Shown: one piece after another, positions 1 through 8,878 of the stretch
Numbering within the stretch: the stretch's first letter is position 1
How the letters are laid out: each line of letters starts with the position of its first letter
NCBI GenBank assembly: GCA_946415315.1
Contig: CAMKRZ010000002.1
Location: forward strand, 186,001-250,000
Origin: an uncultured Lachnoclostridium sp.
Lineage (GTDB): Bacteria; Bacillota; Clostridia; Lachnospirales; Lachnospiraceae
Direction: 5' to 3'
Length of the DNA stretch: 64,000 nt
The notes under the pieces: model-generated
Database searches by the model: none
Seen by the model: the letters and a program-made list of their open reading frames with translations, nothing else
What the model was told of the DNA's origin: nothing
Position numbers and translations under genes: made by a program

Positions 1-1009
1 CCTGATGACCTCCGGAAAATGCAGTGAACGCGAAGCGTCCCGCATAGGGATGCCTCGGGGAGATCGGCATTTTCACGAGTTCCTCGTAACTCTCCATGAT
101 CGAGTCGATATCCGACAGTGCAAGCTCGGGGTCGATCCCGACCGCATACAGATTATAGGCGAGCGTAATAATATCCATGTTGCCGGTGCGCTCTCCGTTG
201 CCGAACAACGTGCCCTCCACGCGCTGTGCCCCCGCCATGAGCGCGAGTTCCGCACTGGCGATGCCTGTCCCGCGGTCATTGTGCGTATGTACGCTTACCG
301 TAACGAACTCGCGGTATTTCAGCCGGTCGGACACCCATTCCACCTGGTCGGCATAAACATTGGGCGTGTTCAGCTCCACAGTCTCCGGCAGGTTGATGAT
401 CGCGCGGCGTTCCGCGCACGGCTCCCACGCATCGAGTACTGCGTTGCAGATTGCCACGGCGTACTCCGGCTCCGTTCCGCTGAAACTCTCCGGGGAATAT
501 TCGAGCACAAGCTCTCCGTCAAACCGGTCCGCAAACTCCCGCACTTTCCTCGCAGCGCGGACTGCAATCTCCGTGACCTCGGCTTTTGATTTGCCGAAGA
601 CCACTTCTCTCTGCAGCACAGACGTGGGATTGTAGATGTGGAAAATGACTTTGGGCAGTCCCGAAACCGCCTGACATGTCTCCTCGATCTGTTCCGGGCG
701 GCACTGTGCTAGCACCTGGATGTAGACGTCGTCCGGCACCAGACCGTTCTCCGCCAGCGCCCTCACAAACTCCCGCTCCGTGCTCGATGCCGCAGGGAAT
801 CCGACCTCGATCTCGCGGATCCCGAGGTCACAGAGAATGCGGAACAGACGCAGTTTCTCCTCCACCGTCATGGGCTCCACGAGCGCCTGATTGCCGTCCC
901 GAAGATCTACACTGCACCACACCGGCGCCTTTGTGATCTGTGCCGACGGCCAGCGGCGCTCCGGATAGTCCGGCACCGGAAATTTGTGATATTTTCCTGG
1001 CTGTAACAT
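1..1009 (-). CDS. leuA: 2-isopropylmalate synthase (3' end beyond window)
   Basis: This enzyme condenses acetyl-CoA with 2-oxoisovalerate in the first committed step of leucine synthesis. The translation starts MLQPGKYHKFPVPD and carries the HMGL-like signature WCSVDLRDGNQAL, where the metal-binding Asp and catalytic Arg sit. The metal-ligand region VSVHTHNDRGTG follows, and the visible part ends in FTAFSGGHQ. The N-terminus with ITKAPVWCSVDLRDGNQ is typical of the longer yeast-like LeuA class rather than the E. coli type. The ATG at 1009 is preceded by GGGGAG. About 336 codons are present; the C-terminal regulatory domain is outside the window. A hairpin lies in the leader at 1031-1068. Confidence 0.95.
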   Translation of the reverse strand, partial: MLQPGKYHKFPVPDYPERRWPSAQITKAPVWCSVDLRDGNQALVEPMTVEEKLRLFRILCDLGIREIEVGFPAASSTEREFVRALAENGLVPDDVYIQVLAQCRPEQIEETCQAVSGLPKVIFHIYNPTSVLQREVVFGKSKAEVTEIAVRAARKVREFADRFDGELVLEYSPESFSGTEPEYAVAICNAVLDAWEPCAERRAIINLPETVELNTPNVYADQVEWVSDRLKYREFVTVSVHTHNDRGTGIASAELALMAGAQRVEGTLFGNGERTGNMDIITLAYNLYAVGIDPELALSDIDSIMESYEELVKMPISPRHPYAGRFAFTAFSGGHQ

Positions 1010-1030
1010 AAAAAACTCCCCGTAAACTAA

Positions 1031-1068
1031 CGAAGTGCTCCATACAACGCATCATATAAAGCACTTCG
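1031..1068 (-). other. Hairpin in the leuA leader
   Basis: Nine-base arms CGAAGTGCT and AGCACTTCG are perfectly complementary around a 20-nt loop, between the HPr-like gene and leuA. No T-run follows on the minus strand, so it is not a standard terminator. It could be a leader structure or an operator. I saw no T-box motif here. Confidence 0.4.
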
Positions 1069-1100
1069 GTTTGTTGTTTCTCTTGTCTTAACTGCGCAGA

Positions 1101-1367
1101 TCAAAGAAGCCCGAAGCCGGTCTCAACGCCCTCGATCAGCTCGCGGAGAGCATCCTCCTCGCCCTCACCGTCGCAGACGATCTCGATCTCTTCATCCTTC
1201 TTCACCTGTGCGCTCAGAATACCAAGAACGCTCTTCGCGTTGACACGGTACTCCCGGATCACAAGATACGCCATACACGGGTATGTGAGCGCTATGCTGC
1301 TCATTTTCCCGGCGGGCTTAATGTGTAATCCCTTCTCGTTTCGTACAGTTGCCTTCCCCGTTACCAT
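1101..1367 (-). CDS. HPr family phosphocarrier protein
   Basis: The 88-residue protein has the length and layout of HPr of the phosphotransferase system. The phospho-accepting His is at position 15 in GLHIKPAG, and a Ser at exactly position 46 in NAKSVLGILS matches the HPr kinase site. The usual Arg17 beside the active His is Lys here (H-I-K-P in place of H-A-R-P). It may therefore be a regulatory or paralogous HPr and not the main sugar phosphocarrier. AAGGAGG precedes the ATG at 1367. It lies 76 bases after the cdaR-like gene, in the same direction. Confidence 0.88.
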   Translation of the reverse strand: MVTGKATVRNEKGLHIKPAGKMSSIALTYPCMAYLVIREYRVNAKSVLGILSAQVKKDEEIEIVCDGEGEEDALRELIEGVETGFGLL

Positions 1368-1443
1368 AGTTCCTCCTTCTCCGACGGCACACCCCGTACC
1401 GTCGCTACGCTCATTATGCGGATATCAAATCCGCGGTTACTCA

Positions 1444-2793
1444 TTAGGTTTCGCCGTTGTCTCCTCCCGGCTGATTGTCGCCGCCCTGATTGTCGTTGCC
1501 GCCCGGATTGTCGTTGCCGCCCGGATTGTTCTCCGTCTCATCGGGGATCAGCTCCACTAGGATCGGCACCTTCACACCGTCCTCCCTGAGGTCGTCGTCA
1601 ACGTTGGGCAGCTGGGACCGCAGCTGAATCTCCACAAGCCCCGGTTCCGTAATATCGCTGAGGTCGACATACAGGTTCAGGTCGGATTCGGTGATCTCCT
1701 GCAGGATGTCACTCAGATCACGCGCACTGAAGGAAACCGTTTCATTGGAAAATGTATATTTCAGCGTCTCCGCAAGGTTGCGGACGGTGATGGTCGCCGT
1801 GCGTACCTCAAACGGCTTGTCGCCTTCCTTCTCGACCGGAATCAGGATCGATATTGTGTCCGTAGCGGCAGCCACATACACGTTATCCGGCAGGAATCTG
1901 CCAATGGAGAATGCGCTCTCGACGACATCCTCATACAGGTCGGTCTTCTTGTATGTGACGACGATCTGATCGATCCTGTCAAGCACTTCGCGTTCCGCTG
2001 CAAGCGGAACCGTGCGTGTCCAGTCAATCTTGTCGTAATTGACTACGCGGCCTGCGATCGTTGTGAGTTCCGGAACAAGCACCACATTCTTGTTCTCGAC
2101 CGGCAGCACCAGGATGTTTACCTCGATCGTAGGTTGCGAGAGCTTAACATCCGTGAGATCGACTTCCTTGCCATTGCGATCCACTGCCGTCAGCGTTACA
2201 TCCAGCGCGTTAACGCTCTCCGTGCTTTCCTTCAGGTCAACATTGGCGACCAGGTTCGAGATCGAGTTGATCGCGTTGTTGGAGCCGGTGACATTTAACC
2301 AATATGAACTCTGGTATGTGCACTTCGCAAAATAATTCTCGGGCACACCGGAGATCTGTACCTTTACGTCCCGCCGACCTTCCTCCGACTCCTCGATCTT
2401 GCCGGTAACCATCGTCAGTGACTGCTTGGTGATCTCGATGTCGGTCTGATTCTTGTCCTTCTTCAGGTCCACATGAACCGGAACCGCATATACGCTGCTC
2501 ATCTCACGAAAGTCAATGTACGCTTCAAAATCTTCCTCCGTGATATTCTGAATGTCCGAACGACTTCCGTAGATGCGGATGGTTACGGTCTTGGCGGAAT
2601 CCGTGACGTACGTCTTGTTCTCGGTATTCACGAGATCCGCGTTTCTCTGCGCGATCGGAATGCCCGAGATGGTCTTCGTCACCTTCGGGTTGGAGAAATT
2701 GATGATCGCGATCCATACGAAAAATGCGATAGCCACCGAGACAAGCTTCATCCCGATGTTCCGCGTGAACATGGTTTTAAGCTTGTCTTTCAT
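1444..2793 (-). CDS. cdaR: YbbR/CdaR-like c-di-AMP cyclase regulator
   Basis: This is a membrane-anchored extracytoplasmic protein with YbbR-type repeats. An N-terminal segment around VSVAIAFFVWIAIINF is a signal anchor. Several beta-rich repeats of about 85 residues follow, and the tail is Gly/Asn/Gln rich (repeated NPGGND). In other Firmicutes CdaR binds CdaA and tunes cyclic di-AMP synthesis. The ATG at 2793 follows AGGAATGG and overlaps the 3' end of cdaA by 17 bases, indicating translational coupling. An in-frame ATG at 2829 would add 12 residues inside cdaA and has no good ribosome site. The repeats are divergent, so the exact number was not counted. Confidence 0.9.
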   Translation of the reverse strand: MKDKLKTMFTRNIGMKLVSVAIAFFVWIAIINFSNPKVTKTISGIPIAQRNADLVNTENKTYVTDSAKTVTIRIYGSRSDIQNITEEDFEAYIDFREMSSVYAVPVHVDLKKDKNQTDIEITKQSLTMVTGKIEESEEGRRDVKVQISGVPENYFAKCTYQSSYWLNVTGSNNAINSISNLVANVDLKESTESVNALDVTLTAVDRNGKEVDLTDVKLSQPTIEVNILVLPVENKNVVLVPELTTIAGRVVNYDKIDWTRTVPLAAEREVLDRIDQIVVTYKKTDLYEDVVESAFSIGRFLPDNVYVAAATDTISILIPVEKEGDKPFEVRTATITVRNLAETLKYTFSNETVSFSARDLSDILQEITESDLNLYVDLSDITEPGLVEIQLRSQLPNVDDDLREDGVKVPILVELIPDETENNPGGNDNPGGNDNQGGDNQPGGDNGET

Positions 2794-3640
2794 GACTGTT
2801 CCATTCCTTTCCGAATAGTCTCCGTGCACCGGTCGCCTTGTTCTGGCACGCGTTCAGCTTGCTCCGAAGCAGGTTCTCATCGACATCCCGGATCAACTGT
2901 CCGCGCTGTGCCAGAGCCACTTTACCGGTCTCCTCGGACACGATGATAGTCAGGCAGTCGGACACCTCACTCACGCCGACGCCGGCGCGATGGCGGGTAC
3001 CGAGTTCCTTGGAGAGACGCATATTTTCCGAAACCGGCAAAATACAGGTCGCTGCCACGGCACGGTTGCCGCGCACGATCACCGCGCCGTCATGGAGCGG
3101 TGTATTGTGTTCGAAAATGTTGATGAGCAACGCACTCGTCACAAGAGAATCCAGTGCGATACCGGTCTTCTCGTACTCTTCCAGCGAAACTTTCTCCTCA
3201 ATGACGATCAGGGCGCCGGTGTTGACGCTCGCCATCGAGAGTACCGCAGCAATGATCTCCTCGCGCGTCTCATCCGAGAATCGCTCTCCCGCGCTCTTGC
3301 TCGTGCCGAAGAAGCCGACGAAACGGTTCTGTCCGAGTTGCTCGAGAGCCCGACGCAGTTCCGGCTGGAATATGATAAAGATTGCAATGATACCTACGCT
3401 GATGGCGTTTCGGAAAATCCACAGGATCGCCGAAAACTCGAAGATCGTTGCCACAAACCACACGATCAGCAGCGTCACAAGACCTTTTACGAGATACCAT
3501 GCGCGCGTACGCTGCACCCAGTTGATCAAGTGATAAATGAGGAACGCGATCAGCAATATCTCGATGACATCCGTCACCGCGAATTTCGGCATGGAAACCC
3601 AGTCAAATGACTGTTTCACGCTGTCCAGAAGTCCTCTCAT
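2777..3640 (-). CDS. cdaA: Diadenylate cyclase CdaA
   Basis: CdaA makes the second messenger cyclic di-AMP from two ATP at the membrane. The first ~100 residues hold three hydrophobic helices (IEILLIAFLIYHLI, VKGLVTLLIVWFVATIF and a third before FIIFQPELRRALEQLG). The DAC domain follows, with DGAVIVRGN and RHRAGVGVSE, the two nucleotide-binding motifs of the family. The length of 287 residues is normal. GGAGG lies 7 bases before the ATG at 3640. It sits between an acidic-tailed membrane protein and the YbbR-like gene, forming a c-di-AMP operon. Confidence 0.97.
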   Translation of the reverse strand: MRGLLDSVKQSFDWVSMPKFAVTDVIEILLIAFLIYHLINWVQRTRAWYLVKGLVTLLIVWFVATIFEFSAILWIFRNAISVGIIAIFIIFQPELRRALEQLGQNRFVGFFGTSKSAGERFSDETREEIIAAVLSMASVNTGALIVIEEKVSLEEYEKTGIALDSLVTSALLINIFEHNTPLHDGAVIVRGNRAVAATCILPVSENMRLSKELGTRHRAGVGVSEVSDCLTIIVSEETGKVALAQRGQLIRDVDENLLRSKLNACQNKATGARRLFGKEWNSHERQA

Positions 3641-3655
3641 CGCTGTTCCTCCGGG

Positions 3656-5224
3656 TTACAGGTAATCGTCCTCGTCCGCAGCAGCCGAAGCCGCTTTGGG
3701 TGTATCCTTTCCTTGATCCGCATAATATCCGCGGATCACCTCTTCCTCATCTTCGTCATCATCGTCGGCAGGCGCTTCGCGATCCGCCGTGCCGGCTTTA
3801 TTTTCGGTTCCGGGATAGTACCCCCGGATCACTTCTTCCTCGTCATCGTCATCCTCGAAGTCATCGAGATCAGCTGTCGAAGGCTTGCGTACCGGCTGCG
3901 CGGCGGTCTTTCTGCTTCCCGACGACACGCGGCTCCAGCCTGCATTGCTGTCCGCTAAGATAACGTCATCGTCCGCATCATCCTCCTCGGGAGCACTCGC
4001 CACGTAACTTCCCCGTCCGGCTTTCCGCACGTTATCCTCATCACCGCGCTTTCCGGCTACGCTTCCGGCGCGCTCTCCGACGCGCGTACCGTAGCGCTTG
4101 GAAGGTTTCAGATCATCGATGCTGAGATCGTCTCCGAACTCGTCAGCCTCTTCCTCTTCTTCCCTCTCGCGCTCCGCCTCTGCCTTCTTCTTGCGCAGCG
4201 TAGGCGATCCGCCGGCGTCGTTGTCACCGTACTCGATCAGTCCCAGAGCAGCGTCTTCATATTCATCCTCATCATCGTCGTCCGTACGACGGCGACGGAT
4301 AACCTTCTTCTCCTTGCGCTTCGGCGCGCCGGCCTTAATCTTCGGCACAGCCTTGACGTAGTAGTAATAATCATCGTCCTCGAACTCCACATTTTCCGCC
4401 GCGGAATACTGAAGCGTGCGGGCGAAGAACAGGATCACGAGGGAAACACCGGCGCAGATCAGGCAGGCGATCACCATGCCCGCAATACTGATGCCGAGAT
4501 CGTACCGCAGATCCCCGATGATATATCCGAGGATCATCACACCGGTACCTACGGCGATACTGATCTCAAACGCAAAATCCATGCGGATACGACGGATAAA
4601 ATACACGACCGTAATGACTACCGCAAGGATCAGCATCGTCACATACATGGCCGGATTGGCGATCAGATCCTTAACGAAATCCATATAGATCGCCTGCATA
4701 TCCACTTCTTCCTTCGGGATTTCAAACGGGATATTATCCTTCGCGTAATGAAGCGTATTGTAGGCAAATACACCGCAGCAGACGGACACGATCGATACCG
4801 GGGTTCCGAACAGTCCGAGAAGGATCGGAACGATATACGGAAAACCGTATGTCTGCAGGATCGGCACGGCAAGCACCACTGCCCCGTACTTCGGCGTGAA
4901 CCGGATAAAGAAGCAGTAGAACACCAGAAACAGCGCGAACACGATGATCGTAAGGATCAGCGAGTTCTCGGAAGATGCATAAATCTGCATCGATACGTAC
5001 ACCGCCGCGATGATCACCATCAGCGACGAAGGAAGTACGGCGCAGATGCCGGACAGTGCCAGCAGGATCGCGCTCTTGCCGAGCGTCGGATTGTAATCAA
5101 GCACGCTGTGCATGCGGTTGAATGCAAGATAACACAGAACGAAGCGAGCGGCGAGATTGATCCAGAACGCATACTTCTGATACAGTGCGGTTATCTTCGC
5201 ACGAAGTTCAAAAATCAGCATCAT
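3656..5224 (-). CDS. Membrane protein with long acidic, repeat-bearing cytoplasmic tail
   Basis: I do not recognise a named family. Residues ~15-290 contain about nine hydrophobic segments, including runs such as LILTIIVFALFLVFYCFF. The remaining ~230 residues are hydrophilic and very acidic, with Asp/Glu runs broken by basic patches (KRKEKKVIRRRR). The motif EEEVIRGYY occurs twice near the C-terminus, each time after an acidic run. The gene is 15 bases upstream of cdaA and 13 bases after a small membrane protein. It is part of the same operon and may act with the cyclase at the membrane. AGGGGGAA precedes two adjacent ATGs at 5224; the first was taken. Confidence 0.8.
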   Translation of the reverse strand: MMLIFELRAKITALYQKYAFWINLAARFVLCYLAFNRMHSVLDYNPTLGKSAILLALSGICAVLPSSLMVIIAAVYVSMQIYASSENSLILTIIVFALFLVFYCFFIRFTPKYGAVVLAVPILQTYGFPYIVPILLGLFGTPVSIVSVCCGVFAYNTLHYAKDNIPFEIPKEEVDMQAIYMDFVKDLIANPAMYVTMLILAVVITVVYFIRRIRMDFAFEISIAVGTGVMILGYIIGDLRYDLGISIAGMVIACLICAGVSLVILFFARTLQYSAAENVEFEDDDYYYYVKAVPKIKAGAPKRKEKKVIRRRRTDDDDEDEYEDAALGLIEYGDNDAGGSPTLRKKKAEAEREREEEEEADEFGDDLSIDDLKPSKRYGTRVGERAGSVAGKRGDEDNVRKAGRGSYVASAPEEDDADDDVILADSNAGWSRVSSGSRKTAAQPVRKPSTADLDDFEDDDDEEEVIRGYYPGTENKAGTADREAPADDDDEDEEEVIRGYYADQGKDTPKAASAAADEDDYL

Positions 5225-5237
5225 CGGATTGTTCCCC

Positions 5238-5657
5238 CTATTCCTCTTCCATATCCTTGATCCACTCTTCCTTCTCCTCGATCTTGCGAACCTTACCGAG
5301 GATACGGTAGTAGTTGTTCAACCGGTTATGCGCATGCATATACGAGATCCGGTATGAGATCCATGTGACAACCACAGCCAGAATAACCAGGATCAGATAG
5401 CCCCCGAGCACCAGACTTCCGAGCAGCTTGTAGTTCAGGCTCAGCGCATTGTCCAGAAAGAATTCCATCTGGTAACAGAAGATCATGACCAGAAGGAGGA
5501 TGGAACCGAATGTTACTGCAAGAATGGTCTTGATGATCTCGTGACGCAGATAGTCCGACTTGAAGTAGTTGGCAACCTTCATGTCCTCGATGCCTTCCTC
5601 GGAACGCTCATAGATCGCGAGTTTCGTCATCAGACGTATTTTCTCATTGTTGATCAT
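5238..5657 (-). CDS. Small two-helix membrane protein, first gene of the cdaA operon
   Basis: No named family is recognised. The 139 residues contain an N-terminal amphipathic stretch and two membrane helices (around TILAVTFGSILLLVMIFCY and LVLGGYLILVILAVVVTWI). A charged C-terminal helix ends KIEEKEEWIKDMEEE. CGAGGT lies 6 bases before the ATG at 5657. A promoter is at 5753-5781. The tight spacing to the next gene (13 bases) suggests joint expression with cdaA. Confidence 0.75.
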   Translation of the reverse strand: MINNEKIRLMTKLAIYERSEEGIEDMKVANYFKSDYLRHEIIKTILAVTFGSILLLVMIFCYQMEFFLDNALSLNYKLLGSLVLGGYLILVILAVVVTWISYRISYMHAHNRLNNYYRILGKVRKIEEKEEWIKDMEEE

Positions 5658-5752
5658 AATTCTACCTCGATACGGTAATCATAATGCCCCTTGCGCCATG
5701 CTTCAGCGCCCCACATCGCCGTCAGCGCACAGATATCGACATTACTGCATAA

Positions 5753-5781
5753 ATAGTACCATACTTCTCGGGAAATAGCAA
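5753..5781 (-). promoter_or_regulatory. Promoter of the cdaA operon
   Basis: On the minus strand TTGCTA (5776-5781) and TACTAT (5753-5758) are 17 bases apart. This lies upstream of the first gene of the operon and just after the degV terminator. Confidence 0.6.
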
Positions 5782-5782
5782 C

Positions 5783-5825
5783 AAAAAGCGGCTGTCCATG
5801 CATTTTTTCTGTGCAGAACAGCCGC
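5783..5825 (-). terminator. Rho-independent terminator of degV
   Basis: Arms 5788-5795 and 5818-5825 (GCGGCTGT/ACAGCCGC) are perfectly complementary. On the minus strand they are followed by TTTTTG. The structure begins 60 bases after the degV stop. Confidence 0.85.
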
Positions 5826-5884
5826 AAAATTATCGATTACCATGACTTGTCAGCCGACAAACCGTTCTCCGCCTCACAAAGCGC

Positions 5885-6736
5885 TCATTTTACGTAGAAC
5901 AAAATGCCGATCGTGCCCGGTCCGCAGTGGCTGGAGATCACGCCGCCGGCATGCGTCTCGCAGATTTCATCGAAGATTCCGAGCTCGCTGAGGAACTGTC
6001 TTGCACGTGCCGGGATTTCCGGGTCACAGATGGAATACGTGATAAACACGCGCTTCGTCTCCGCGTTGGCAAGCTCCTCCCGAAGATCATTCATATAGCG
6101 CTCCAGGGAGGAATACATATTGCCGCGATACTTTCTCGCGACGCCCATTTTCCCGTTGTTCACCGCGATCATAGGATGGATCTTCAGCGCGTTTCCGAGA
6201 AATGCCGCCACGGAACTGCAGCGACCGCCGCGCGCCAGATAGGTGAGCGTATCGATGATGAAACTCGCGCGCACGCGATCCCGGGCCGCATTGATCTTCT
6301 CGACGATCTCCTCCGCTGTCGCTCCCGCTTCCGCCATCTCCGCCGCCCGGAGTACCTGAAGCCCGATTCCCGTGGAAAGGTTCATCGAGTTGATCACGAA
6401 CAGCCTCTTGTACTCCTTGTCCGCGGCAAACATGCGCACCACATTGCAGGTCGTGCTCATGTCCTCCGAAATGCCGATGAAAATGATGTCGTCCCCTGCT
6501 TCCATGAGCGGTGTAAGGCGCTTCTCCAGCACCTCAAATGTCGCAGCTGCGGTTCCGGGAGTCGTCTTGTTCGCATCCGCCCAGGCAAAGATTTCCTCCG
6601 GTGTCGTCTCCTCACCGTCGTAATAACTCTTGCCGTCCATCACGATACACAACGGCAGTACGAGAATGTTGTGCTCCCCGATCTGTTCCGGAGACAGATC
6701 ACACGTGCTGTCCGCAACAATCCGAACGTTACCCAT
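5885..6736 (-). CDS. DegV family fatty-acid-binding protein
   Basis: DegV (FakB-like) proteins bind a fatty acid; FakB partners present it to the kinase FakA for phosphorylation. The N-terminus NVRIVADSTCDLSPE and the LPL.I..DGKSYYDG region are typical. The central FVINSMNLSTGIG and the Thr/Ser-rich pocket (TCNVVRM, IDTLTYLARGGR) match the family, and the C-terminus has HAGGVISSHCGPGTIG. The start was set at 6736, where GGAGG is 6 bases upstream; an upstream in-frame start at 6754 lacks this. No fakA is in the window. It has its own promoter (6864-6891) and terminator, so it is monocistronic. Confidence 0.93.
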   Translation of the reverse strand: MGNVRIVADSTCDLSPEQIGEHNILVLPLCIVMDGKSYYDGEETTPEEIFAWADANKTTPGTAAATFEVLEKRLTPLMEAGDDIIFIGISEDMSTTCNVVRMFAADKEYKRLFVINSMNLSTGIGLQVLRAAEMAEAGATAEEIVEKINAARDRVRASFIIDTLTYLARGGRCSSVAAFLGNALKIHPMIAVNNGKMGVARKYRGNMYSSLERYMNDLREELANAETKRVFITYSICDPEIPARARQFLSELGIFDEICETHAGGVISSHCGPGTIGILFYVK

Positions 6737-6863
6737 AGTTTTCCTCCGACCCACGCCGTGCGCCGGCGTTCATTTTCTTTCTCGAAAATGAAGTACCGTC
6801 CGCTTCCGGCATCCGTATCGTTTTTCCTGTCCGCGCATACGCACTTGCGCGGGTTACCATTTC

Positions 6864-6891
6864 ATTATAATTCTCTGACCGAGTATTGCAA
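6864..6891 (-). promoter_or_regulatory. Promoter of degV
   Basis: TTGCAA (6886-6891) and a perfect TATAAT (6864-6869) are 16 bases apart on the minus strand, about 130 bases before the degV start. Confidence 0.7.
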
Positions 6892-6995
6892 CCGATACGG
6901 GCCTGTTTTTGCCGTGCAAATTCTTATATTTTTATAAACTCCGCGTGGGAACGTCCGGTTTTCCGCCGTTCAGCGGAAATTCCCGGAAACGAACA

Positions 6996-7024
6996 AACCG
7001 CCCCGGCTGATCCGGAGCGGTTTT
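6996..7024 (-). terminator. Terminator after efp
   Basis: AACCGCCCCGG and CCGGAGCGGTT form an 11-bp stem with one mismatch and a 5-nt loop, 32 bases after the efp stop. Short T-runs lie on both sides, so it may act in either direction. Confidence 0.6.
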
Positions 7025-7055
7025 CATCATTGTTCTGCTGTAATTCGGCGGTCGA

Positions 7056-7613
7056 TCAGACGCGCTTCATGTACTCACCGGTACGGGTATCGATCTGGAT
7101 CTTCTCACCCTCGTTTACGAAGAGCGGAACCAGAACCGTTGCGCCGGTCTCCACGATCGCGGGCTTCGTAGCACCGGTAGCGGTGTCACCCTTGAAGCCG
7201 GGCTCGGTCGAAGTGATCTCAAGCTCTACGAACATCGGAGGCTCGATTGCGAACACCTGGCCCTGATGCGAAAGCATCTTGACCATGTCGTTCTCCTTGA
7301 CAAACTTGAGGGCATCACCGACCTGATCCGCGGTCATTGCGATCTGGTCATAGGTCTCATTGTTCATGAAATTATACATATCGCCGTCTGCATACAGATA
7401 CTGCATGTCAAGACGCTCGATGTGCGCCTGCGGGAACTTCTCGGTCGGACGGAAGGTTCTTTCAACAACACCGCCGTTCTTGATATCCTTCAGCTTGGTA
7501 CGCACGAATGCAGCACCTTTGCCGGGCTTTACATGCTGAAACTCCACTACCTGATACACGCCATTGTCGATCTCAAGCGTTACGCCGTTTCTGAATTCAC
7601 CTGCTGATAACAT
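7056..7613 (-). CDS. efp: Elongation factor P
   Basis: EF-P relieves ribosomes stalled at proline runs. The 185-residue protein has the usual three domains: the N-terminal KOW-like domain with [20 protein letters not shown], whose Lys at the PGKGAA loop tip is the conserved tip residue, then two OB folds. It ends in [26 protein letters not shown] precedes the ATG at 7613. It is last in an aroK-aroQ-pepP-efp gene order that is common in Firmicutes, but it also has its own promoter (7649-7677). Confidence 0.98.
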   Translation of the reverse strand: MLSAGEFRNGVTLEIDNGVYQVVEFQHVKPGKGAAFVRTKLKDIKNGGVVERTFRPTEKFPQAHIERLDMQYLYADGDMYNFMNNETYDQIAMTADQVGDALKFVKENDMVKMLSHQGQVFAIEPPMFVELEITSTEPGFKGDTATGATKPAIVETGATVLVPLFVNEGEKIQIDTRTGEYMKRV

Positions 7614-7648
7614 ATTAGGTTAATCCTCCTATCAAAGACTTCAATTAA

Positions 7649-7677
7649 GTTTATCCCATTTGCCGCACATTTGCAAC
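7649..7677 (-). promoter_or_regulatory. Promoter of efp
   Basis: TTGCAA (7672-7677) and TAAACT (7649-7654) are separated by 17 bases on the minus strand, 36 bases before the efp start. One GGAAAATG octamer lies further upstream at 7707. Confidence 0.6.
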
Positions 7678-7775
7678 ATTTTTTTCATTTCCGACGCTCC
7701 CGCCCCGGAAAATGAACCTTCTCCGCTTTCTCCGAACCGTATCTGCGGGTATCCCGCAGGATTCACTTCCGCGTC

Positions 7776-8852
7776 TCAGCCGACCGGAACCTCGATCAGT
7801 TCCTTCGGCGAACCGGTCAGGTTTTCGCACCCGTCTTCGGTGACGAGAACGAGATCTTCGATGCGGACGCCGCCGAAGCTTTCCACGTAGATTCCCGGCT
7901 CAACGGTCATCATGCTGCCCGCGCGCACGATCTCCTCACTCCGCGCGTTCGCGTACGGAGGCTCGTGGATCTCCAGGCCGACACTGTGTCCGAGTCCGTG
8001 GCCGAAGCAACCTTCGTAGCCGGCCTCGTTGATGATCGCGCGTGCAATGCCGTCGATCTCCCTGCCCGTCATTCCGCCGTGAATCTGCTCCAGGACAGCA
8101 GTCTGTGCGCGCAGCACGGTCTCATAAATGTTCCTCTGCTTCTCGTCCGCATGTCCGAGCACGACCGTTCTGGTCATATCCGAGCAGTATCCTTCGTAAA
8201 TGCAGCCGAAGTCCATCGTGACAAGATCGCCCTCCTGCAGCCGCCGTCCGCCGGGGATGGCATGCGGCATCGACGAGTTCACGCCGGAGGCCACGATTGG
8301 CGAGAAACTGTTCCCCGAGGCTCCCTCCATGCACATGTAGTACGTGAGCTTCGCGGCGATCTTCAGCTCCGTTACACCGGGCTTTACGTCGTTCAGGATT
8401 TTCGAAAATGCAATGTCGCCGATCTGCTCCGCGCGGCGAAGCTTCGTCAGCTCGTCCGCGGTCTTGATCTTCCGAAGTTCGATGAGAACATTGTCGACCG
8501 GGATCAATTCCTGCGAACAGGCCTTCCGCATCGCCTCATACTCACCGTACGTTGTGATGTCCCTCTCAAATGCGGCGCGCACGGAACCGTGCTCCGCAAG
8601 TATTTTAGCGATCAGGTCCTGGTACGTCGTTCCGGCAACATCGAGGATCTCGCAGTCCTTTGCCTCCGCCTTCGCCTGAAACAGAAACCGGAAATCCGTG
8701 AGCAGCGAGGCTGTTCCGTCCTTCGTGAGCACCAGCACTCCGGTGTCGTTCGTATAACCGGTGAGATACCGGATATTGGCCGTATCCCGTACGATCATTG
8801 CGTCCGCTCCCGACTCGGCAAGAATCGGCAGCGCATGCTCCCATTGTTTCAT
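7776..8852 (-). CDS. Xaa-Pro aminopeptidase, M24 family
   Basis: The enzyme removes N-terminal residues before proline and uses two metals. The N-terminal creatinase-like domain includes IRYLTGYTNDTGVLVL. The catalytic domain shows the metal ligands in MDFGCIYEGYCSDMTRT (two Asp), HGLGHSVGLEIHEPP (His) and MTVEPGIYVESFGGVRIED (two Glu). The start at 8852 has GGGAGG 6 bases upstream; the ATG at 8858 touches the ribosome site and is unlikely. It lies 26 bases after aroQ. Its partner efp, which also deals with proline, is next. Confidence 0.95.
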   Translation of the reverse strand: MKQWEHALPILAESGADAMIVRDTANIRYLTGYTNDTGVLVLTKDGTASLLTDFRFLFQAKAEAKDCEILDVAGTTYQDLIAKILAEHGSVRAAFERDITTYGEYEAMRKACSQELIPVDNVLIELRKIKTADELTKLRRAEQIGDIAFSKILNDVKPGVTELKIAAKLTYYMCMEGASGNSFSPIVASGVNSSMPHAIPGGRRLQEGDLVTMDFGCIYEGYCSDMTRTVVLGHADEKQRNIYETVLRAQTAVLEQIHGGMTGREIDGIARAIINEAGYEGCFGHGLGHSVGLEIHEPPYANARSEEIVRAGSMMTVEPGIYVESFGGVRIEDLVLVTEDGCENLTGSPKELIEVPVG

Positions 8853-8878
8853 CAACATCCTCCCTCGCGCGTTCTCTT

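Noticed and set aside
1010-1100. Possible leucine T-box or attenuator before leuA
   Set aside because: There is a hairpin but no T-box core, no run of Leu codons and no T-run.
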